Shown here piece after piece: positions 17,027 to 26,236 of a stretch of 64,000 nt of DNA. The position numbers were made by a program, and so were the translations under genes. Each line of letters starts with the position of its first letter. Within the stretch, counting starts at the first letter, position 1. The notes under the pieces are model-generated. The model saw nothing but the letters and a program-made list of their open reading frames with translations, was not told the origin of the DNA and searched no databases. Origin of the DNA: Pseudonocardia sulfidoxydans NBRC 16205 (GTDB taxonomy: Bacteria > Actinomycetota > Actinomycetes > Mycobacteriales > Pseudonocardiaceae); assembly GCF_007989085.1 (NCBI RefSeq), contig NZ_BJVJ01000006.1, positions 1-64,000 of the forward strand, given 5' to 3'.

Positions 17027-17056
17027 ATATTGGCCTGGTCCGGCATAGCCAATTCT
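17027..17056. promoter_or_regulatory. Candidate MocR operator in the divergent promoter
   Basis: An AT-rich island in very GC-rich surroundings. It holds GGCTAATATTGGCC, a near-palindrome centred on AATATT, followed 8 bases later by CATAGCCAATT. The second motif carries AGCCAAT, the inverse of the ATTGGC in the first. Spaced repeats like this are typical of MocR binding sites. The site lies between the MocR gene and the small membrane protein gene. Confidence 0.4.
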
Positions 17057-17072
17057 CGGAGAGTGGCCTGTC

Positions 17073-18548
17073 ATGTCCCAGGACGACCTGGACCGGCGCA
17101 TCAGCGCCCACACCTTCGCGCGCGTCCTCGGCGCGTGGCGCCCACCCGAGGGCCGCGCCCTGGCCTCGGCCCTCACCGACCAGATCCGACTCCTCGTGCT
17201 CGACGGCCGGCTCCCCCTCGGCACCCGCGTCCCCGCCGAACGCGAGCTCGCGGGCGCGCTCGAGGTCAGCCGCACGACCGTCGCCACCGCCTACGAGTCG
17301 TTGCGCGAGAACGGGTTCCTGCACAGCCGCCGTGGCTCCGGGAGCTGGACCCGACTGCCCGACGCCCGGGCCGGAGAACAGTCCCCACCGCTGGGCGCGT
17401 TCACCCCGGTCCACGACGACACCGTCCACGACCTCGCCTTCGCCGCCCTGCCCGCGCCCCTCGACGCGGTGCGCGCCGCCGCCGCAGCCGCCGTCGGCGA
17501 CCTCGACGCACACCTCGGCAGCCACGGCTACGACGTCACCGGCCTGCCCGTGCTGCGCGCCGCCATCGCCCGCCGCTACACCCAGCGCGGCCTGCCCACC
17601 ACGCCCGACCAGATCCTCGTGACGTCCGGCGCGCAGAACGCGATCGCGCTCGTCCTCAACGCACTGGTCAACCCCGGCGACCGGGTCCTCGTCGAGCACC
17701 CGACGTACCCCAACGCCATCGACGCGATCCGCGTCCGCGGCGGCCGGCCCGTGCCCGTGCCCTTCACCGCCGACGGCTGGGACCTCGACCAGGTCACCGC
17801 CGGGGTGCGCGACGCCGCGCCCCGGCTCGCCTACCTCATCCCCGACTTCCAGAACCCCACCGGCCACCTCATGCCGCCCGACGACCGGGAGGCGCTCGTC
17901 GCACTGGCCCGCCGCACCGGCACCACCCTCGTCATCGACGAGACCCTCAGCGAGCTCCCGCTGTCGGTACCGCCGCCGGCGCCGTTCGCGACCTACGGCG
18001 GCGCCGCGGAGTCGTCGCTGGTCATCACGGTCGGTTCGGCGTCCAAGATCTTCTGGGGCGGCCTGCGGGTCGGCTGGATCCGCGGCCCGGCGGCGACCGT
18101 CCGCAGACTCGCCTCGGTCCGGCCCGCCATCGACCTCGGCGGCGCCGTCCTCGACCACCTCCTCGCCGCCCGGCTGATCGACGACACCACCGCCGTCGCC
18201 GACGCCCGCCGCACCGAACTGCTCGCCGCCCGCGACCACCTGCGCGGCCGGCTCTCGGAGCTGTTCCCCACCTGGACCTCGACGCGCCCCGGCGGCGGCC
18301 TGAGCATGTGGCTCGACCTGGGCGCCCCGGTGTCGAGCAGGCTCACCTCCGCCGCCCGCCGTCGCGGCGTGCTGCTGGCCGCCGGGCCCCGCTTCGGCAT
18401 CGACGGCGCCTTCGAACGCAACCTGCGGCTCCCGTTCACGCTGCGCCGCGACCGCATGGACGCCGCCCTCGACGACCTCGCCCAGGCCTGGTACGGCCTC
18501 GACGGCGCCGTCGTCACCGGTGACCACGATCCCATCGCCGTCGCGTGA
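17073..18548 (+). CDS. MocR-type regulator (GntR HTH plus aminotransferase fold)
   Basis: A 491-residue two-domain regulator. A GntR winged helix occupies about residues 28-95 (VPAERELAGALEVSRTTVATAYESL), and a fold-type I aminotransferase domain about 125-475. The PLP-binding lysine is K325 in SASKIFWGG, and the conserved QNPTG loop is present, so PLP probably binds and acts as effector or cofactor. Members control pyridoxal, GABA, taurine or membrane-protein genes. No PLP-biosynthesis gene lies nearby. The divergent small membrane protein is the nearest candidate target. Confidence 0.9.
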   Translation: MSQDDLDRRISAHTFARVLGAWRPPEGRALASALTDQIRLLVLDGRLPLGTRVPAERELAGALEVSRTTVATAYESLRENGFLHSRRGSGSWTRLPDARAGEQSPPLGAFTPVHDDTVHDLAFAALPAPLDAVRAAAAAAVGDLDAHLGSHGYDVTGLPVLRAAIARRYTQRGLPTTPDQILVTSGAQNAIALVLNALVNPGDRVLVEHPTYPNAIDAIRVRGGRPVPVPFTADGWDLDQVTAGVRDAAPRLAYLIPDFQNPTGHLMPPDDREALVALARRTGTTLVIDETLSELPLSVPPPAPFATYGGAAESSLVITVGSASKIFWGGLRVGWIRGPAATVRRLASVRPAIDLGGAVLDHLLAARLIDDTTAVADARRTELLAARDHLRGRLSELFPTWTSTRPGGGLSMWLDLGAPVSSRLTSAARRRGVLLAAGPRFGIDGAFERNLRLPFTLRRDRMDAALDDLAQAWYGLDGAVVTGDHDPIAVA

Positions 18549-18607
18549 GGCGCGCCCGTCCCTGATCTAGGGTCGGCAGGGACGTCGGTGCAGACGAAGG
18601 AGTCGGT

Positions 18608-19696
18608 GTGGGCAAGGGGCCGTTGGCAGGACTGAAGGTCGTCGAACTGGCCGGGATCGGGCCGGGCCCGCACGCGGCGATGATCCTTGCCGACCTGGGC
18701 GCCGACGTCGTCCGCATCGACCGGCCCGGCGGCCTGCAGCTCGGCGACAGCTCCGCCGACGTCGTGCAGCGCGGCCGCCGCCGCGTCGTCGCCGACCTCA
18801 AGGACCCCGCCGGCCGCGAGACCGTGCTACGCCTCGTCGAGCGCGCCGACCTGCTCATCGAGGGCTACCGGCCCGGCGTCACCGAACGCCTCGGCGTCGG
18901 CCCCGACGACTGTCTGCGCCGCAACCCCCGCCTCGTCTACGGCCGCGTCACCGGCTGGGGCCAGGAGGGCCCGCTCGCCGACCGCGCCGGCCACGACATC
19001 AACTACATCTCACTGACCGGCGCGCTGCACGCCATCGGCCGCGAGGGCGAACGGCCCGTGCCGCCGCTGAACCTCGTCGGCGACTTCGGCGGCGGCTCGA
19101 TGCTGCTGCTCGTCGGCGTGCTCGCCGCGCTGTGGGAGGCCAAGAGCTCCGGCGAGGGCCAGGTCGTCGACGCCGCCATGATCGACGGCGCCAGCATCCT
19201 CGTGCAGATGGTGTGGTCGCTGCTCGCGCAGAAGCTCTGGACCGACGAGCCTGCGACGAACCTCCTCGACGGGCACGCGCCCTTCTACGACACCTACACC
19301 TGTTCCGACGGCCGCCACGTCGCCGTCGGCGCCATCGAGCCACAGTTCTACGCCGCGCTGCTGAAGGGCCTCGGGCTCGACGGCGAGGACCTGCCCCACC
19401 AGCTCGACCGCGACGGCTGGCCGGTGGTGCGGGCCCGCATCGCCGGGGTGTTCGCCTCCCGCACGCGCGACGAGTGGGCCGACGTCTTCGCCCCCACCGA
19501 CGCCTGCGTGACCCCGGTGCTGTCCTTCGCCGAGGCCGCCGTGCACCCGCACGTCACGGCGCGGGACACGATCGTCGAGCAGAACGGCGTCCCGCAGGCC
19601 GCTGCCGCACCGCGGTTCTCCCGCACCCCGGGGGAAGCGGGCTCGACCGGCGCGGAGACCGTCGACGCCGAGGCCGTCCTCACCCACTGGACCTGA
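18608..19696 (+). CDS. CaiB/BaiF CoA-transferase family, alpha-methylacyl-CoA racemase type
   Basis: A 362-residue class III CoA-transferase fold. It carries the racemase-type N-terminus ([21 protein letters not shown]), the catalytic pair equivalent to MCR His126/Asp156 in GHDINY and VGDFGGGSM, and the YDTYTCSDG segment. The family epimerises 2-methylacyl-CoA esters such as branched fatty acid or sterol side-chain intermediates before beta-oxidation. A GTG start follows a GAAGGAG site. It is monocistronic, ends 7 bases before a block of Family B repeats, and converges on rplA. Confidence 0.88.
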   Translation: MGKGPLAGLKVVELAGIGPGPHAAMILADLGADVVRIDRPGGLQLGDSSADVVQRGRRRVVADLKDPAGRETVLRLVERADLLIEGYRPGVTERLGVGPDDCLRRNPRLVYGRVTGWGQEGPLADRAGHDINYISLTGALHAIGREGERPVPPLNLVGDFGGGSMLLLVGVLAALWEAKSSGEGQVVDAAMIDGASILVQMVWSLLAQKLWTDEPATNLLDGHAPFYDTYTCSDGRHVAVGAIEPQFYAALLKGLGLDGEDLPHQLDRDGWPVVRARIAGVFASRTRDEWADVFAPTDACVTPVLSFAEAAVHPHVTARDTIVEQNGVPQAAAAPRFSRTPGEAGSTGAETVDAEAVLTHWT

Positions 19697-19703
19697 CCGC
19701 CCC

Positions 19704-19890
19704 GCGCGCAACCTCACCGTCGCCCACGCCCCGGATCACGACACTCAGGTTGCGGCCGGTTCTCCGCGCGCAACCCCACCGCTCACCGGGCGGCGCGGCA
19801 CGACACTCAGGTTGCGGCCGGCCCTCCGCGCGCAACCTCACCGCTCACCGGGCGGCGCGGCACGACGCTCAGGGTGCGCGCGGGCTGTCC
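19704..19890. repeat. Family B palindrome, three tandem 62-base units
   Basis: Units begin at 19,704, 19,766 and 19,828. Each starts GCGCGCAACC and carries an opposing CTCAGGTTGC-type arm (GCAACCT against AGGTTGC) about 40 bases later. Units 2 and 3 are almost identical. The block fills the space between the convergent CoA-transferase and rplA genes. Single or double copies of the same arms occur at 40,653, 47,087 and 61,836. Confidence 0.8.
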
Positions 19891-19920
19891 TCGACTGCGG
19901 GGCGCCTCCGAACACGACGG

Positions 19921-19949
19921 CGCCCCCGCCGCGGGAGGCGGCGGGGGCG
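19921..19949 (-). terminator. rho-independent-type terminator of the rplK-rplA unit
   Basis: A 12-base perfect stem, CGCCCCCGCCGC against GCGGCGGGGGCG, with a 5-base loop. It lies 20 bases past the rplA stop. On the minus strand it is followed by GTCGTGTT, only a weak U-rich tail, as is common in high-GC actinobacteria. Confidence 0.8.
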
Positions 19950-19968
19950 TCGGTCGAGCAGGTTCGTG

Positions 19969-20691
19969 TCAGACGCTGGGCGCGTCGTCGATGAGCAGGT
20001 TGCGCGTGCGGTTCGGGTCGACCTGGATACCGGGGCCCGAGGTGGTGGAGACGGTGATCTTCTTGATGTACCGGCCCTTGGCGGCCGACGGCTTGGCGCG
20101 CAGGATCTCGTCCAGCGCGGCGCCGTAGTTCTCCACCAGCTTCTCGGCGTCGAACGACGCCTTGCCGATGACCAGGTGCAGGTTGGCCTGCTTGTCGACC
20201 CGGAAGTTGATCTTGCCGCCCTTGATCTCGTTGACGGCCTTGGCCACGTCCGGGGTGACGGTGCCGGTCTTCGGGTTGGGCATCAGGCCACGCGGGCCCA
20301 GGATGCGGGCGATGCGACCGACCTTGGCCATCTGGTCCGGCGCGGCGATGGCCGCGTCGAACTCCAGCCAGCCGCCCTGGATGCGCTCGATCAGGTCCTC
20401 GGCGCCCACGACGTCGGCGCCGGCGGCCTCGGCCTCGGCGGCCTTGTCGCCGGAGGCGAAGACGATGACCCGGGCGGTCTTGCCGGTACCGTGCGGCAGG
20501 TTCACGGTCCCGCGGACCATCTGGTCGGCCTTGCGGGGGTCGACGCCCAGGCGCATGGCGACCTCGACCGTCGGGTCCTGCTTGGACTCGGCGGAGGTCT
20601 GCTTGGCCAGGCCGGCGGCCTCGAGCGGGGTGTAGAGCCGGTCGCTGTCGATCAGCTCTGCGGCCTTGCGGTAGTTCTTGCTGCGCTTCAT
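19969..20691 (-). CDS. rplA: 50S ribosomal protein L1
   Basis: A 240-residue L1 protein of normal length. It contains the signature region [17 protein letters not shown] and the C-terminal strand [17 protein letters not shown]. It binds 23S rRNA at the L1 stalk. In bacteria L1 also represses its own operon by binding the leader or the L11-L1 mRNA; no unambiguous site was picked out here. It lies 73 bases downstream of rplK in the conserved nusG-rplK-rplA order and is followed by a strong terminator. Confidence 0.98.
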   Translation of the reverse strand: MKRSKNYRKAAELIDSDRLYTPLEAAGLAKQTSAESKQDPTVEVAMRLGVDPRKADQMVRGTVNLPHGTGKTARVIVFASGDKAAEAEAAGADVVGAEDLIERIQGGWLEFDAAIAAPDQMAKVGRIARILGPRGLMPNPKTGTVTPDVAKAVNEIKGGKINFRVDKQANLHLVIGKASFDAEKLVENYGAALDEILRAKPSAAKGRYIKKITVSTTSGPGIQVDPNRTRNLLIDDAPSV

Positions 20692-20764
20692 CTCTGTCCT
20701 TCAGTCCTGGTCAGATCGTGGTGCGAGCCGCGCAGGCTCTCCCACAACTGCGGGGTGTGGCTCG

Positions 20765-21199
20765 TCAGCCGTTGACCGTGATGCCCATCGACCGCGCGGT
20801 GCCGGCGATGATCTTCGCGGCGGCGTCGATGTCGTTGGCGTTGAGGTCGCGCATCTTCGCCTGGGCGATGTCGCGAACCTGCGCCATGGTCACCGAGGCG
20901 ACCTTCTTGCTGTGCGGCTCGCCGGAGCCCTTCTCGACGCCCGCAGCCTTGAGCAGCAGCTTGGCGGCGGGAGGCGTCTTGAGCTCGAAGGTGAACGAGC
21001 GGTCCTCGTACACCGAGATCTCGACGGGCACGACGTCCCCACGCTGCGACTCGGTCGCGGCGTTGTACGCCTTGCAGAACTCCATGATGTTGACGCCGTG
21101 CTGACCCAGCGCGGGGCCGACCGGCGGCGCCGGCGTGGCTCCGCCGGCCTTGATCTGCAACTTGATGATCGCGGAGAGCTTCCGCTTCTTGGGAGGCAT
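20765..21199 (-). CDS. rplK: 50S ribosomal protein L11
   Basis: A 144-residue L11 of standard length. It has the proline-rich N-terminal domain [21 protein letters not shown], which binds 23S rRNA at the GTPase-associated centre and is the thiostrepton site. The C-terminal rRNA-binding domain ends in [10 protein letters not shown]. It starts 83 bases after nusG and precedes rplA. Confidence 0.98.
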   Translation of the reverse strand: MPPKKRKLSAIIKLQIKAGGATPAPPVGPALGQHGVNIMEFCKAYNAATESQRGDVVPVEISVYEDRSFTFELKTPPAAKLLLKAAGVEKGSGEPHSKKVASVTMAQVRDIAQAKMRDLNANDIDAAAKIIAGTARSMGITVNG

Positions 21200-21282
21200 T
21201 TCTCGTTTCCTCTTCGATCCCTGCTCGGGGTGCGCCGCGGACCTGCCTGCCGGGGCGCGAGTTCAGTGGGTGCCGGTCTGCC

Positions 21283-22236
21283 TCAGATCTTGGAGACCTG
21301 ACTGAAGCCCAGCTCGACGGGCGTCTCGCGACCGAAGATCGAGACGAGCACCTTCAGCTTCTGGGCGTCGACGTTGACCTCGTTGATCGTCGCGGGCAGC
21401 GTCGCGAACGGGCCGTCCATGACGGTGACCGACTCGCCGACCTCGAAGTCGACCTCGACCGCCGCCTTGCCGGGCGTCGCGGCGGCGCCACCGGACTTGG
21501 CGGCGTCCTTCTTCGCGGGCTCGGTCTTGGGCAGCAGGAACTTGAGGACGTCGTCGATGGTCAGCGGCGAGGGCCGCGACGTGGCGCCGACGAACCCGGT
21601 GACACCCGGGGTGTTGCGGACGGCGCCCCACGACTGGTCGTTGAGCTCCATGCGCACCAGGATGTAGCCGGGCAGCACCTTGCGCTGCACCTGCTTGCGC
21701 TGGCCGTTCTTGATCTCGGTGACCTCTTCGGTGGGCACCTCGACCTGGTAGATGAAGTCCTCGACGTCCAGGGTCTGCACCCGGGTCTCGAGGTTCGACT
21801 TCACCTTGTTCTCGTAGCCGGCGTAGGAGTGCACGACGTACCAGTCGCCGGGCGCGCGGCGCAGCGCTTCGCGCAGCTCCTCGGCCGGGTCGGCGTCCTC
21901 GTCGGACTCGGCGTCGATATCGGCCTCGACCTCGTCGCCCGCCTCCGCGCCGCCGGTCTCGTCAGCGCCGGTCTCGTCGGCGCCGTCGGTCTCATCGGCG
22001 TCGGTCTCGGCGACCGCGTCGTCGGTGGCCTCGTCCTCGGTGGCCGCGTCCTCGGTGGCCGCGTCCTCGGCATCGGAGTCGTCGGCCGGCTCGGCGTCGA
22101 CCTCCTGGACGGGCGCCGACTCGTCCTCGACGTCGTCGTCACCGGACACGGCGTCGACCACCGCCTCGTTCGCCGCGATCTCGTCGGCGGTGAGGTCGGT
22201 GTCGGCTGCTCCGTGGCTGCCGTCTGGGGAGGTCAC
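21283..22236 (-). CDS. nusG: Transcription factor NusG with long acidic N-terminal extension
   Basis: A 317-residue protein. Residues 1 to about 126 are a low-complexity acidic region (Asp/Glu/Ala/Thr, with TEDAA repeats). The NGN domain begins near [12 protein letters not shown] (131-) and a KOW domain ends the protein ([18 protein letters not shown]). NusG binds RNA polymerase to modulate pausing and Rho action. Actinobacterial NusG proteins commonly have acidic extensions, but this one is at the long end. It sits in the usual place between secE and rplK. Confidence 0.96.
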   Translation of the reverse strand: MTSPDGSHGAADTDLTADEIAANEAVVDAVSGDDDVEDESAPVQEVDAEPADDSDAEDAATEDAATEDEATDDAVAETDADETDGADETGADETGGAEAGDEVEADIDAESDEDADPAEELREALRRAPGDWYVVHSYAGYENKVKSNLETRVQTLDVEDFIYQVEVPTEEVTEIKNGQRKQVQRKVLPGYILVRMELNDQSWGAVRNTPGVTGFVGATSRPSPLTIDDVLKFLLPKTEPAKKDAAKSGGAAATPGKAAVEVDFEVGESVTVMDGPFATLPATINEVNVDAQKLKVLVSIFGRETPVELGFSQVSKI

Positions 22237-22312
22237 GTACGTCTCGCTTCCTTCGTCTGCGTGGTCGGCGGCGTCCGGGTGATCCGCCGGCCGGGGTGGT
22301 CGGCCACGCTCG

Positions 22313-22648
22313 TCACGGTCCGAAGACCGCTCCCACCGCCTGGCCGAACACGAAGTCGAACCCGGCTACGAGGGCCACCATGAACGACACGAACACGAGC
22401 ACCACGATCGTGTAGGTGACCATCTCCTTGCGCGTCGGCCAGATGACCTTGCGCAGCTCGGCGACGACCTCGCGGAGGAACCGGGCCAGCCGGTTCGTGA
22501 CCGACACCTTGGTGGGCCGGTTGTCGCGGACCGGGGTGGCGCGCCCCTTGCCGGCGGTGGATGCACCGGACGCCGCCGCCCGCCGACCACGACGGTCGGC
22601 CGCGGTGCTCGGGCGTTCCCGCCCGGACCGGTCCTGCTCCTCGCTCAC
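22313..22648 (-). CDS. secE: Preprotein translocase subunit SecE
   Basis: A 111-residue SecE. A basic, disordered N-terminus of about 50 residues is followed by the amphipathic segment [18 protein letters not shown], the diagnostic SecE motif, and one membrane helix ([17 protein letters not shown]). It clamps SecY in the translocon. Its gene follows tRNA-Trp and precedes nusG, the conserved actinobacterial order. Confidence 0.96.
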   Translation of the reverse strand: MSEEQDRSGRERPSTAADRRGRRAAASGASTAGKGRATPVRDNRPTKVSVTNRLARFLREVVAELRKVIWPTRKEMVTYTIVVLVFVSFMVALVAGFDFVFGQAVGAVFGP

Positions 22649-22732
22649 GCCCGCTGTCCTCCGCCCACGCCGGGCGCGTGCCGCCCGGCCCTGTCACAAC
22701 CGTTCGTACTGGTGTCTCCGTGCATGTCGCGA

Positions 22733-22808
<76 letters not shown>

Positions 22809-23055
22809 ATAGCCTGCCCCTACCGGCTGCGACCGGCTCGGGACGGGCGAATGTCGCCACGGCGGGCGGGGTCCGGTGATCCTCGGGAACGATCTCCCGC
22901 ACGATCTCCGCACACGCACCACCGGCACGACGTACCCGGCTCAACGAGTGTACGGCACCCCCCGCAGCGGCTCGTAACCGCACACCTCCCACGCCCCGGA
23001 CCGGCCCCGAAACCCCGTCGGAGCGGCCCCGCGACAGTGGGAGAGGATTGACCCC

Positions 23056-24285
23056 ATGGCCACCGCTTCGACCACGTCAGCGCCACGCAACCGCATCTCC
23101 GCCCGGATCGGGGGCATCGCCGAGTCGGCGACGCTGGCCGTCGACGCGAAGGCGAAGGCGCTCAAGGCGGCGGGCCGGCCCGTCATCGGATTCGGCGCGG
23201 GCGAGCCGGACTTCCCGACGCCCCCCGCGATCGTCGCCGCCGCGCAGGCCGCCTGCGCCGACCCGAAGAACCACCGCTACACCCCCGCCGCCGGGCTGCC
23301 CGAGCTGCGTGCCGCCATCGCCGCGAAGACCAAGCGCGACAGCGGTTTCGAGGTCGACGCGAGCCAGGTACTCGTCACCAATGGTGGCAAGCAGGCCGTC
23401 TACCAGGCGTTCGCCACGATCGTCGATCCGGGCGACGAGGTCATCCTGCCCGCCCCGTACTGGACGACCTACCCGGAGGCGATCAGCCTCGCGGGCGGCG
23501 TGCCGGTCGAGGTCGTCACGGGCCCGGAGTCGGACTACCTGCCGTCGGTCGAGCAGCTCGAGGCCGCCCGCACGCCGCGGACGAAGGCGCTGCTGTGGTG
23601 CTCACCGTCGAACCCGACCGGATCGGTCGCCTCCCGCGAGCTCACCGCGGCCGTGGGCCGCTGGGCCGCGGAGAACGACGTCTGGGTCATCACCGACGAG
23701 ATCTACGAGCACCTGGTCTACGACGGCGCCGAGGCCGCGTCGGTGCCGGTCGTGGTGCCCGAGGTCGCCGACCGCACGATCGTGCTGAACGGCGTCGCGA
23801 AGACATACGCGATGACGGGCTGGCGGGTCGGCTGGATGATCGGCCCGGCCGACGTCGTCAAGGCGGCGGGCAACCTGCAGTCGCACCTGTCGTCCAACGT
23901 CGCGAACGTGTCGCAGCGGGCCGCGCTGGAGGCCGTGTCCGGTCCGCTCGACGCGGTCGCCGAGATGCGGGCGGCGTTCGACCGTCGCCGCCGGCTGATC
24001 GTCGAGCTGCTGTCGGCGATCCCGGGTGTCCAGTGCCCGACGCCGAGGGGCGCGTTCTACGCCTACCCGGCCGTGGGCGAGCTGCTGGGCAAGCAGATCC
24101 GGGGGACCGCCGCGCACACGAGCGTCGACCTGGCCGCCGCGATCCTGGAGCACGCGGAGGTCGCGGTCGTTCCGGGCGAGGCGTTCGGTACCCCGGGCTT
24201 CTTCCGGCTGTCCTATGCCCTGGGCGACGACGACCTGCGCACCGGCGTGACCCGCATGGGTGAGCTGCTGGCCGAGGCGAAGTAG
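23056..24285 (+). CDS. aspC: Pyridoxal phosphate aminotransferase, probable aspartate aminotransferase
   Basis: A 409-residue class I/II aminotransferase. It shows the family motif SPSNPTGS, the PLP-binding lysine K249 ([16 protein letters not shown]) and the arginine of the substrate-carboxylate site near FFRLSYA. It resembles the class Ib aspartate aminotransferases of actinobacteria, which interconvert aspartate and oxaloacetate. Specificity for aspartate is inferred from the family, not from diagnostic residues. It is transcribed alone on the plus strand inside a minus-strand translation and hadAB block, and ends at a strong hairpin. Confidence 0.88.
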   Translation: MATASTTSAPRNRISARIGGIAESATLAVDAKAKALKAAGRPVIGFGAGEPDFPTPPAIVAAAQAACADPKNHRYTPAAGLPELRAAIAAKTKRDSGFEVDASQVLVTNGGKQAVYQAFATIVDPGDEVILPAPYWTTYPEAISLAGGVPVEVVTGPESDYLPSVEQLEAARTPRTKALLWCSPSNPTGSVASRELTAAVGRWAAENDVWVITDEIYEHLVYDGAEAASVPVVVPEVADRTIVLNGVAKTYAMTGWRVGWMIGPADVVKAAGNLQSHLSSNVANVSQRAALEAVSGPLDAVAEMRAAFDRRRRLIVELLSAIPGVQCPTPRGAFYAYPAVGELLGKQIRGTAAHTSVDLAAAILEHAEVAVVPGEAFGTPGFFRLSYALGDDDLRTGVTRMGELLAEAK

Positions 24286-24299
24286 CGGTACGACGCGCA

Positions 24300-24326
24300 G
24301 GGGCGGGCCACCGGGTGACCCGCCCC
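24300..24326. terminator. Hairpin terminator after aspC
   Basis: The arms GGGGCGGG and CCCGCCCC enclose an 11-base loop. They begin 14 bases after the aspC stop and are followed by TTCGTCGTT on the plus strand. It lies between the convergent aspC and small HhH gene and could act on both. Confidence 0.75.
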
Positions 24327-24347
24327 TTCGTCGTTCTCCGGAGAGCG

Positions 24348-24557
24348 CTACTTGTCCGTGTCGGCCAATGCAGCGAGGGCCGCGGCACGCTTCGCGTACT
24401 TCCAGCCGGCCAGGTCCTGAATGGTCTTGATGCCGAGGGCGGCGAGCTGCTCATCGTGCTTCGGGGTGAGACCCTCGAGTGCCGACGGCGGCGCGGCGAG
24501 GATCTCCGCGGCCGTCTTGTCCTCCCATGCCTTGTCGACGAGCTTGGCGAACTTCAA
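24348..24557 (-). CDS. Small helix-hairpin-helix-like protein, unknown function
   Basis: A 69-residue protein read from a TTG start that has AAGGAG 7 bases upstream. The longer frame with an ATG adds 31 residues of Arg/Ser-rich sequence without a ribosome binding site. The core LEGLTPKHDEQLAALGIKTIQDLAGW resembles a helix-hairpin-helix motif like those of nucleic-acid-binding or DUF4332-type proteins, and the C-terminus is Ala-rich helix. It lies downstream of hadB in the same direction (108 bases), at the place where mycobacteria carry hadC. It is not a hotdog protein, so it does not replace HadC. Confidence 0.75.
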   Translation of the reverse strand: MKFAKLVDKAWEDKTAAEILAAPPSALEGLTPKHDEQLAALGIKTIQDLAGWKYAKRAAALAALADTDK

Positions 24558-24665
24558 CGTTCTGCTCCTTCGCGACGATGACGCCGGAGCCCCACGACGG
24601 AGATCCGGGGTGACGTGCGCAGCATCGACCCACCCGGACGGGTGGGGCAAGCCGACCGGCCGTGG

Positions 24666-25097
24666 TCAGCCCGGAAGAGCGATCTCCGCCTGGGCCCGTC
24701 CCAGGACGGTGCGGCCGTCGAACTTCGCAACGATGTCGATCTTCGCGATCCGGACGCCGTCGGTCTCGGTGAGCGCCTTGACCTTGCCGGAGAGCTCGAG
24801 GGTCGCGCCCTCGTCGTCGTCGGGGACGACCACGGGCCGGGTGAACCGGACGCCGTAGGAGCGGAGGGCCGCGGGGTCGCCGACCCAGCCGGTGACGAAC
24901 CTGCCGGCGAGCGCCATCGTCAGCATCCCGTGCGCGATGACGCCGGGGAGGCCGACGGCGCCGGCCGTGCGGTCGTTCCAGTGGATGGGGTTGAAGTCGC
25001 CGGAGGCGCCGGCGTAGCGGACGAGATCGGCACGGGTGACCTGCACCGTGAGGGGCGGGAGCTCGTCGCCCTCGGCAACCGTTGTCAGCTCGCTCAC
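24666..25097 (-). CDS. hadB: (3R)-hydroxyacyl-ACP dehydratase subunit HadB (MaoC-like)
   Basis: A 143-residue single hotdog protein with the hydratase-2 motif YAGASGDFNPIHWND, including the catalytic Asp/His pair. In mycobacteria HadB is the catalytic subunit that dehydrates 3-hydroxyacyl-ACP in FAS-II with HadA or HadC. Its ATG overlaps the hadA stop as ATGA. The same order downstream of rpmG is found in mycobacteria. Whether this strain makes mycolates is not shown; non-mycolate actinomycetes also keep hadAB. Confidence 0.92.
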   Translation of the reverse strand: MSELTTVAEGDELPPLTVQVTRADLVRYAGASGDFNPIHWNDRTAGAVGLPGVIAHGMLTMALAGRFVTGWVGDPAALRSYGVRFTRPVVVPDDDEGATLELSGKVKALTETDGVRIAKIDIVAKFDGRTVLGRAQAEIALPG

Positions 25098-25537
25098 GAG
25101 GCCGCCTGGGTGACGAGCATGGCCTTGGTGCTGGCGACGGCCGCGCCGTCGGCGTCGGTGAGCTCGCAGCGCAGCGTGAGCATGTGGCTGCCCGCGCGCG
25201 TGGAGAGGTCGTCGACGTGGATGACGGTGACCAGTTCGTCGCCCGCCCGGATCGGCCGCTGCAGGGCGATCGACTGGTCGCCGTGGACCATGCGCGAGTA
25301 GTCCCAGCCGAAGGCGGGGTCGCGCAGGAAGCTCTCGATGAGCGGCATGGTGATGGTCGCCGCGAAGGTCGGGGGCGCGACGACGTCGGGGTGACCGGCG
25401 GCGCGTGCCGCACCCACGTCATGACAAATCCGCGAGTCCTCACCGATGGCGGTGGCGAACTCGCGGATCTTCACGCGGCTGACCTGATACGGGTCGGACG
25501 GATCGAGCGACCGGCCGACCCAGCTCTCGTCAGGCAC
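25094..25537 (-). CDS. hadA: (3R)-hydroxyacyl-ACP dehydratase subunit HadA
   Basis: A 147-residue MaoC-like hotdog protein without the catalytic Asp/His motif, as expected for the substrate-stabilising HadA subunit (segments VSRVKIREFATAIGEDS and APPTFAATITMPLIESF). The GTG start (VPDESWVGRS) lies 2 bases after the rpmG stop. It overlaps hadB by 4 bases and so is translated together with its partner. Confidence 0.92.
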   Translation of the reverse strand: MPDESWVGRSLDPSDPYQVSRVKIREFATAIGEDSRICHDVGAARAAGHPDVVAPPTFAATITMPLIESFLRDPAFGWDYSRMVHGDQSIALQRPIRAGDELVTVIHVDDLSTRAGSHMLTLRCELTDADGAAVASTKAMLVTQAAS

Positions 25538-25539
25538 GC

Positions 25540-25707
25540 TCAGCGGGTCTCGCGGTGCTCCCGGTGCGTGCCGCAGTTCGGGCAGAACTTGTTCATCGCG
25601 AGACGGTCGGGGTCGTTCCGACGGTTCTTCTTCGTGATGTAGTTCCGGTGCTTGCACTGCTCGCACGCCAGCGTGATCTTCGGCCGAACGTCCGTGGCCT
25701 TACCCAT
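25540..25707 (-). CDS. rpmG: 50S ribosomal protein L33, zinc-binding form
   Basis: A 55-residue L33: [13 protein letters not shown] at the N-terminus, CEQC at residues 15-18 and CPNC at 42-45. These two Cys pairs make it the zinc-containing (C+) paralogue. The start is supported by GGAG upstream. It heads the rpmG-hadA-hadB unit. Many actinobacteria also have a Zur-controlled, cysteine-free L33 elsewhere, which is not in this window. Confidence 0.96.
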   Translation of the reverse strand: MGKATDVRPKITLACEQCKHRNYITKKNRRNDPDRLAMNKFCPNCGTHREHRETR

Positions 25708-25748
25708 CGCGGGTGCCTCCTGCTTGCGCTTCTCTGTGATCGACGGTG

Positions 25749-25824
25749 TGGTAGCGGTGGCCGGACTTGAACCGGCGACACAGCGATTATGAGCCGCTTG
25801 CTCTACCGACTGAGCTACACCGCT
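25749..25824 (-). tRNA. trnM: tRNA-Met (CAT anticodon), elongator type
   Basis: The acceptor AGCGGTG pairs with CACCGCT. The anticodon loop CTCATAA carries CAT, and the T arm is CGCCGGTTCAAGTCCGGC. The 3' CCA is encoded after the A discriminator. The paired first acceptor base pair argues for an elongator rather than an initiator tRNA. It lies 41 bases upstream of rpmG. Confidence 0.95.
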
Positions 25825-25862
25825 TCGCAGGACCGATGCTACGCGGCACCGGGTCTTGCTCG

Positions 25863-25935
25863 AGCCCCTTTACGGAATCGAACCGTAGACCTTCTCCTTA
25901 CCATGGAGACGCTCTGCCGACTGAGCTAAAGGGGC
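25863..25935 (-). tRNA. trnT: tRNA-Thr (GGT anticodon)
   Basis: The acceptor GCCCCTT pairs with AAGGGGC. The anticodon stem TCTCC/GGAGA has loop ATGGTAA, giving anticodon GGT. The T arm ACGGTTCGATTCCGT is intact. No CCA is encoded. It precedes tRNA-Met and rpmG in the same direction. Confidence 0.95.
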
Positions 25936-26183
25936 GGCACGGCCTTCCGGGGTGGTGGGTACTGCATCCCCGGCTGACCCGGAGAACTCTACACACCCCC
26001 GGCGGGCCGCTTCACACGCGGGGTGTCCGCCCTGTTCGACCTGCGGGAACGCGTCCCGGGCACGGTCGCGCGACGCCTGGGACACGCTCTCGCCGTCGCG
26101 CCTTCTCCCCGGGCGCGGATGCGAGCGACGACCGACTCGATCCCGATGCGGCCGCTCGCGCGGATGGCACACACCCCTAATAA

Positions 26184-26198
26184 CGAGAATCATTTTCA
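26184..26198. promoter_or_regulatory. Zur box
   Basis: CGAGAATCATTTTCA matches the actinobacterial Zur operator TGAAAATCATTTTCA at 13 of 15 positions, and forms a near-perfect palindrome around the central C. It sits 2 bases before a TACAGT -10 element and 38 bases before the CobW-like gene. Zur would block the promoter when zinc is plentiful. The rest of the 301-base gap back to tRNA-Thr (25,936-26,236) holds no other recognisable feature. Confidence 0.82.
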
Positions 26199-26200
26199 TC

Positions 26201-26206
26201 TACAGT
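26201..26206 (+). promoter_or_regulatory. -10 element of the CobW-like gene
   Basis: TACAGT fits the TAnnnT -10 pattern, two bases after the Zur box and 31 bases before the GTG start. It leaves a short leader carrying GAGGAGG. Confidence 0.55.
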
Positions 26207-26236
26207 ACACGGCACGTCACCCCGAGGAGGAACGCC

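Noticed and set aside
19704..19890. Tandem 62-base repeats as a CRISPR array
   Set aside because: The unit has no constant repeat with variable spacers, only three copies are present, and there are no cas genes.
22809..23055. A gene in the space between tRNA-Trp and aspC
   Set aside because: Only short Arg/Pro-rich frames without ribosome binding sites are found, so the gap is left empty.
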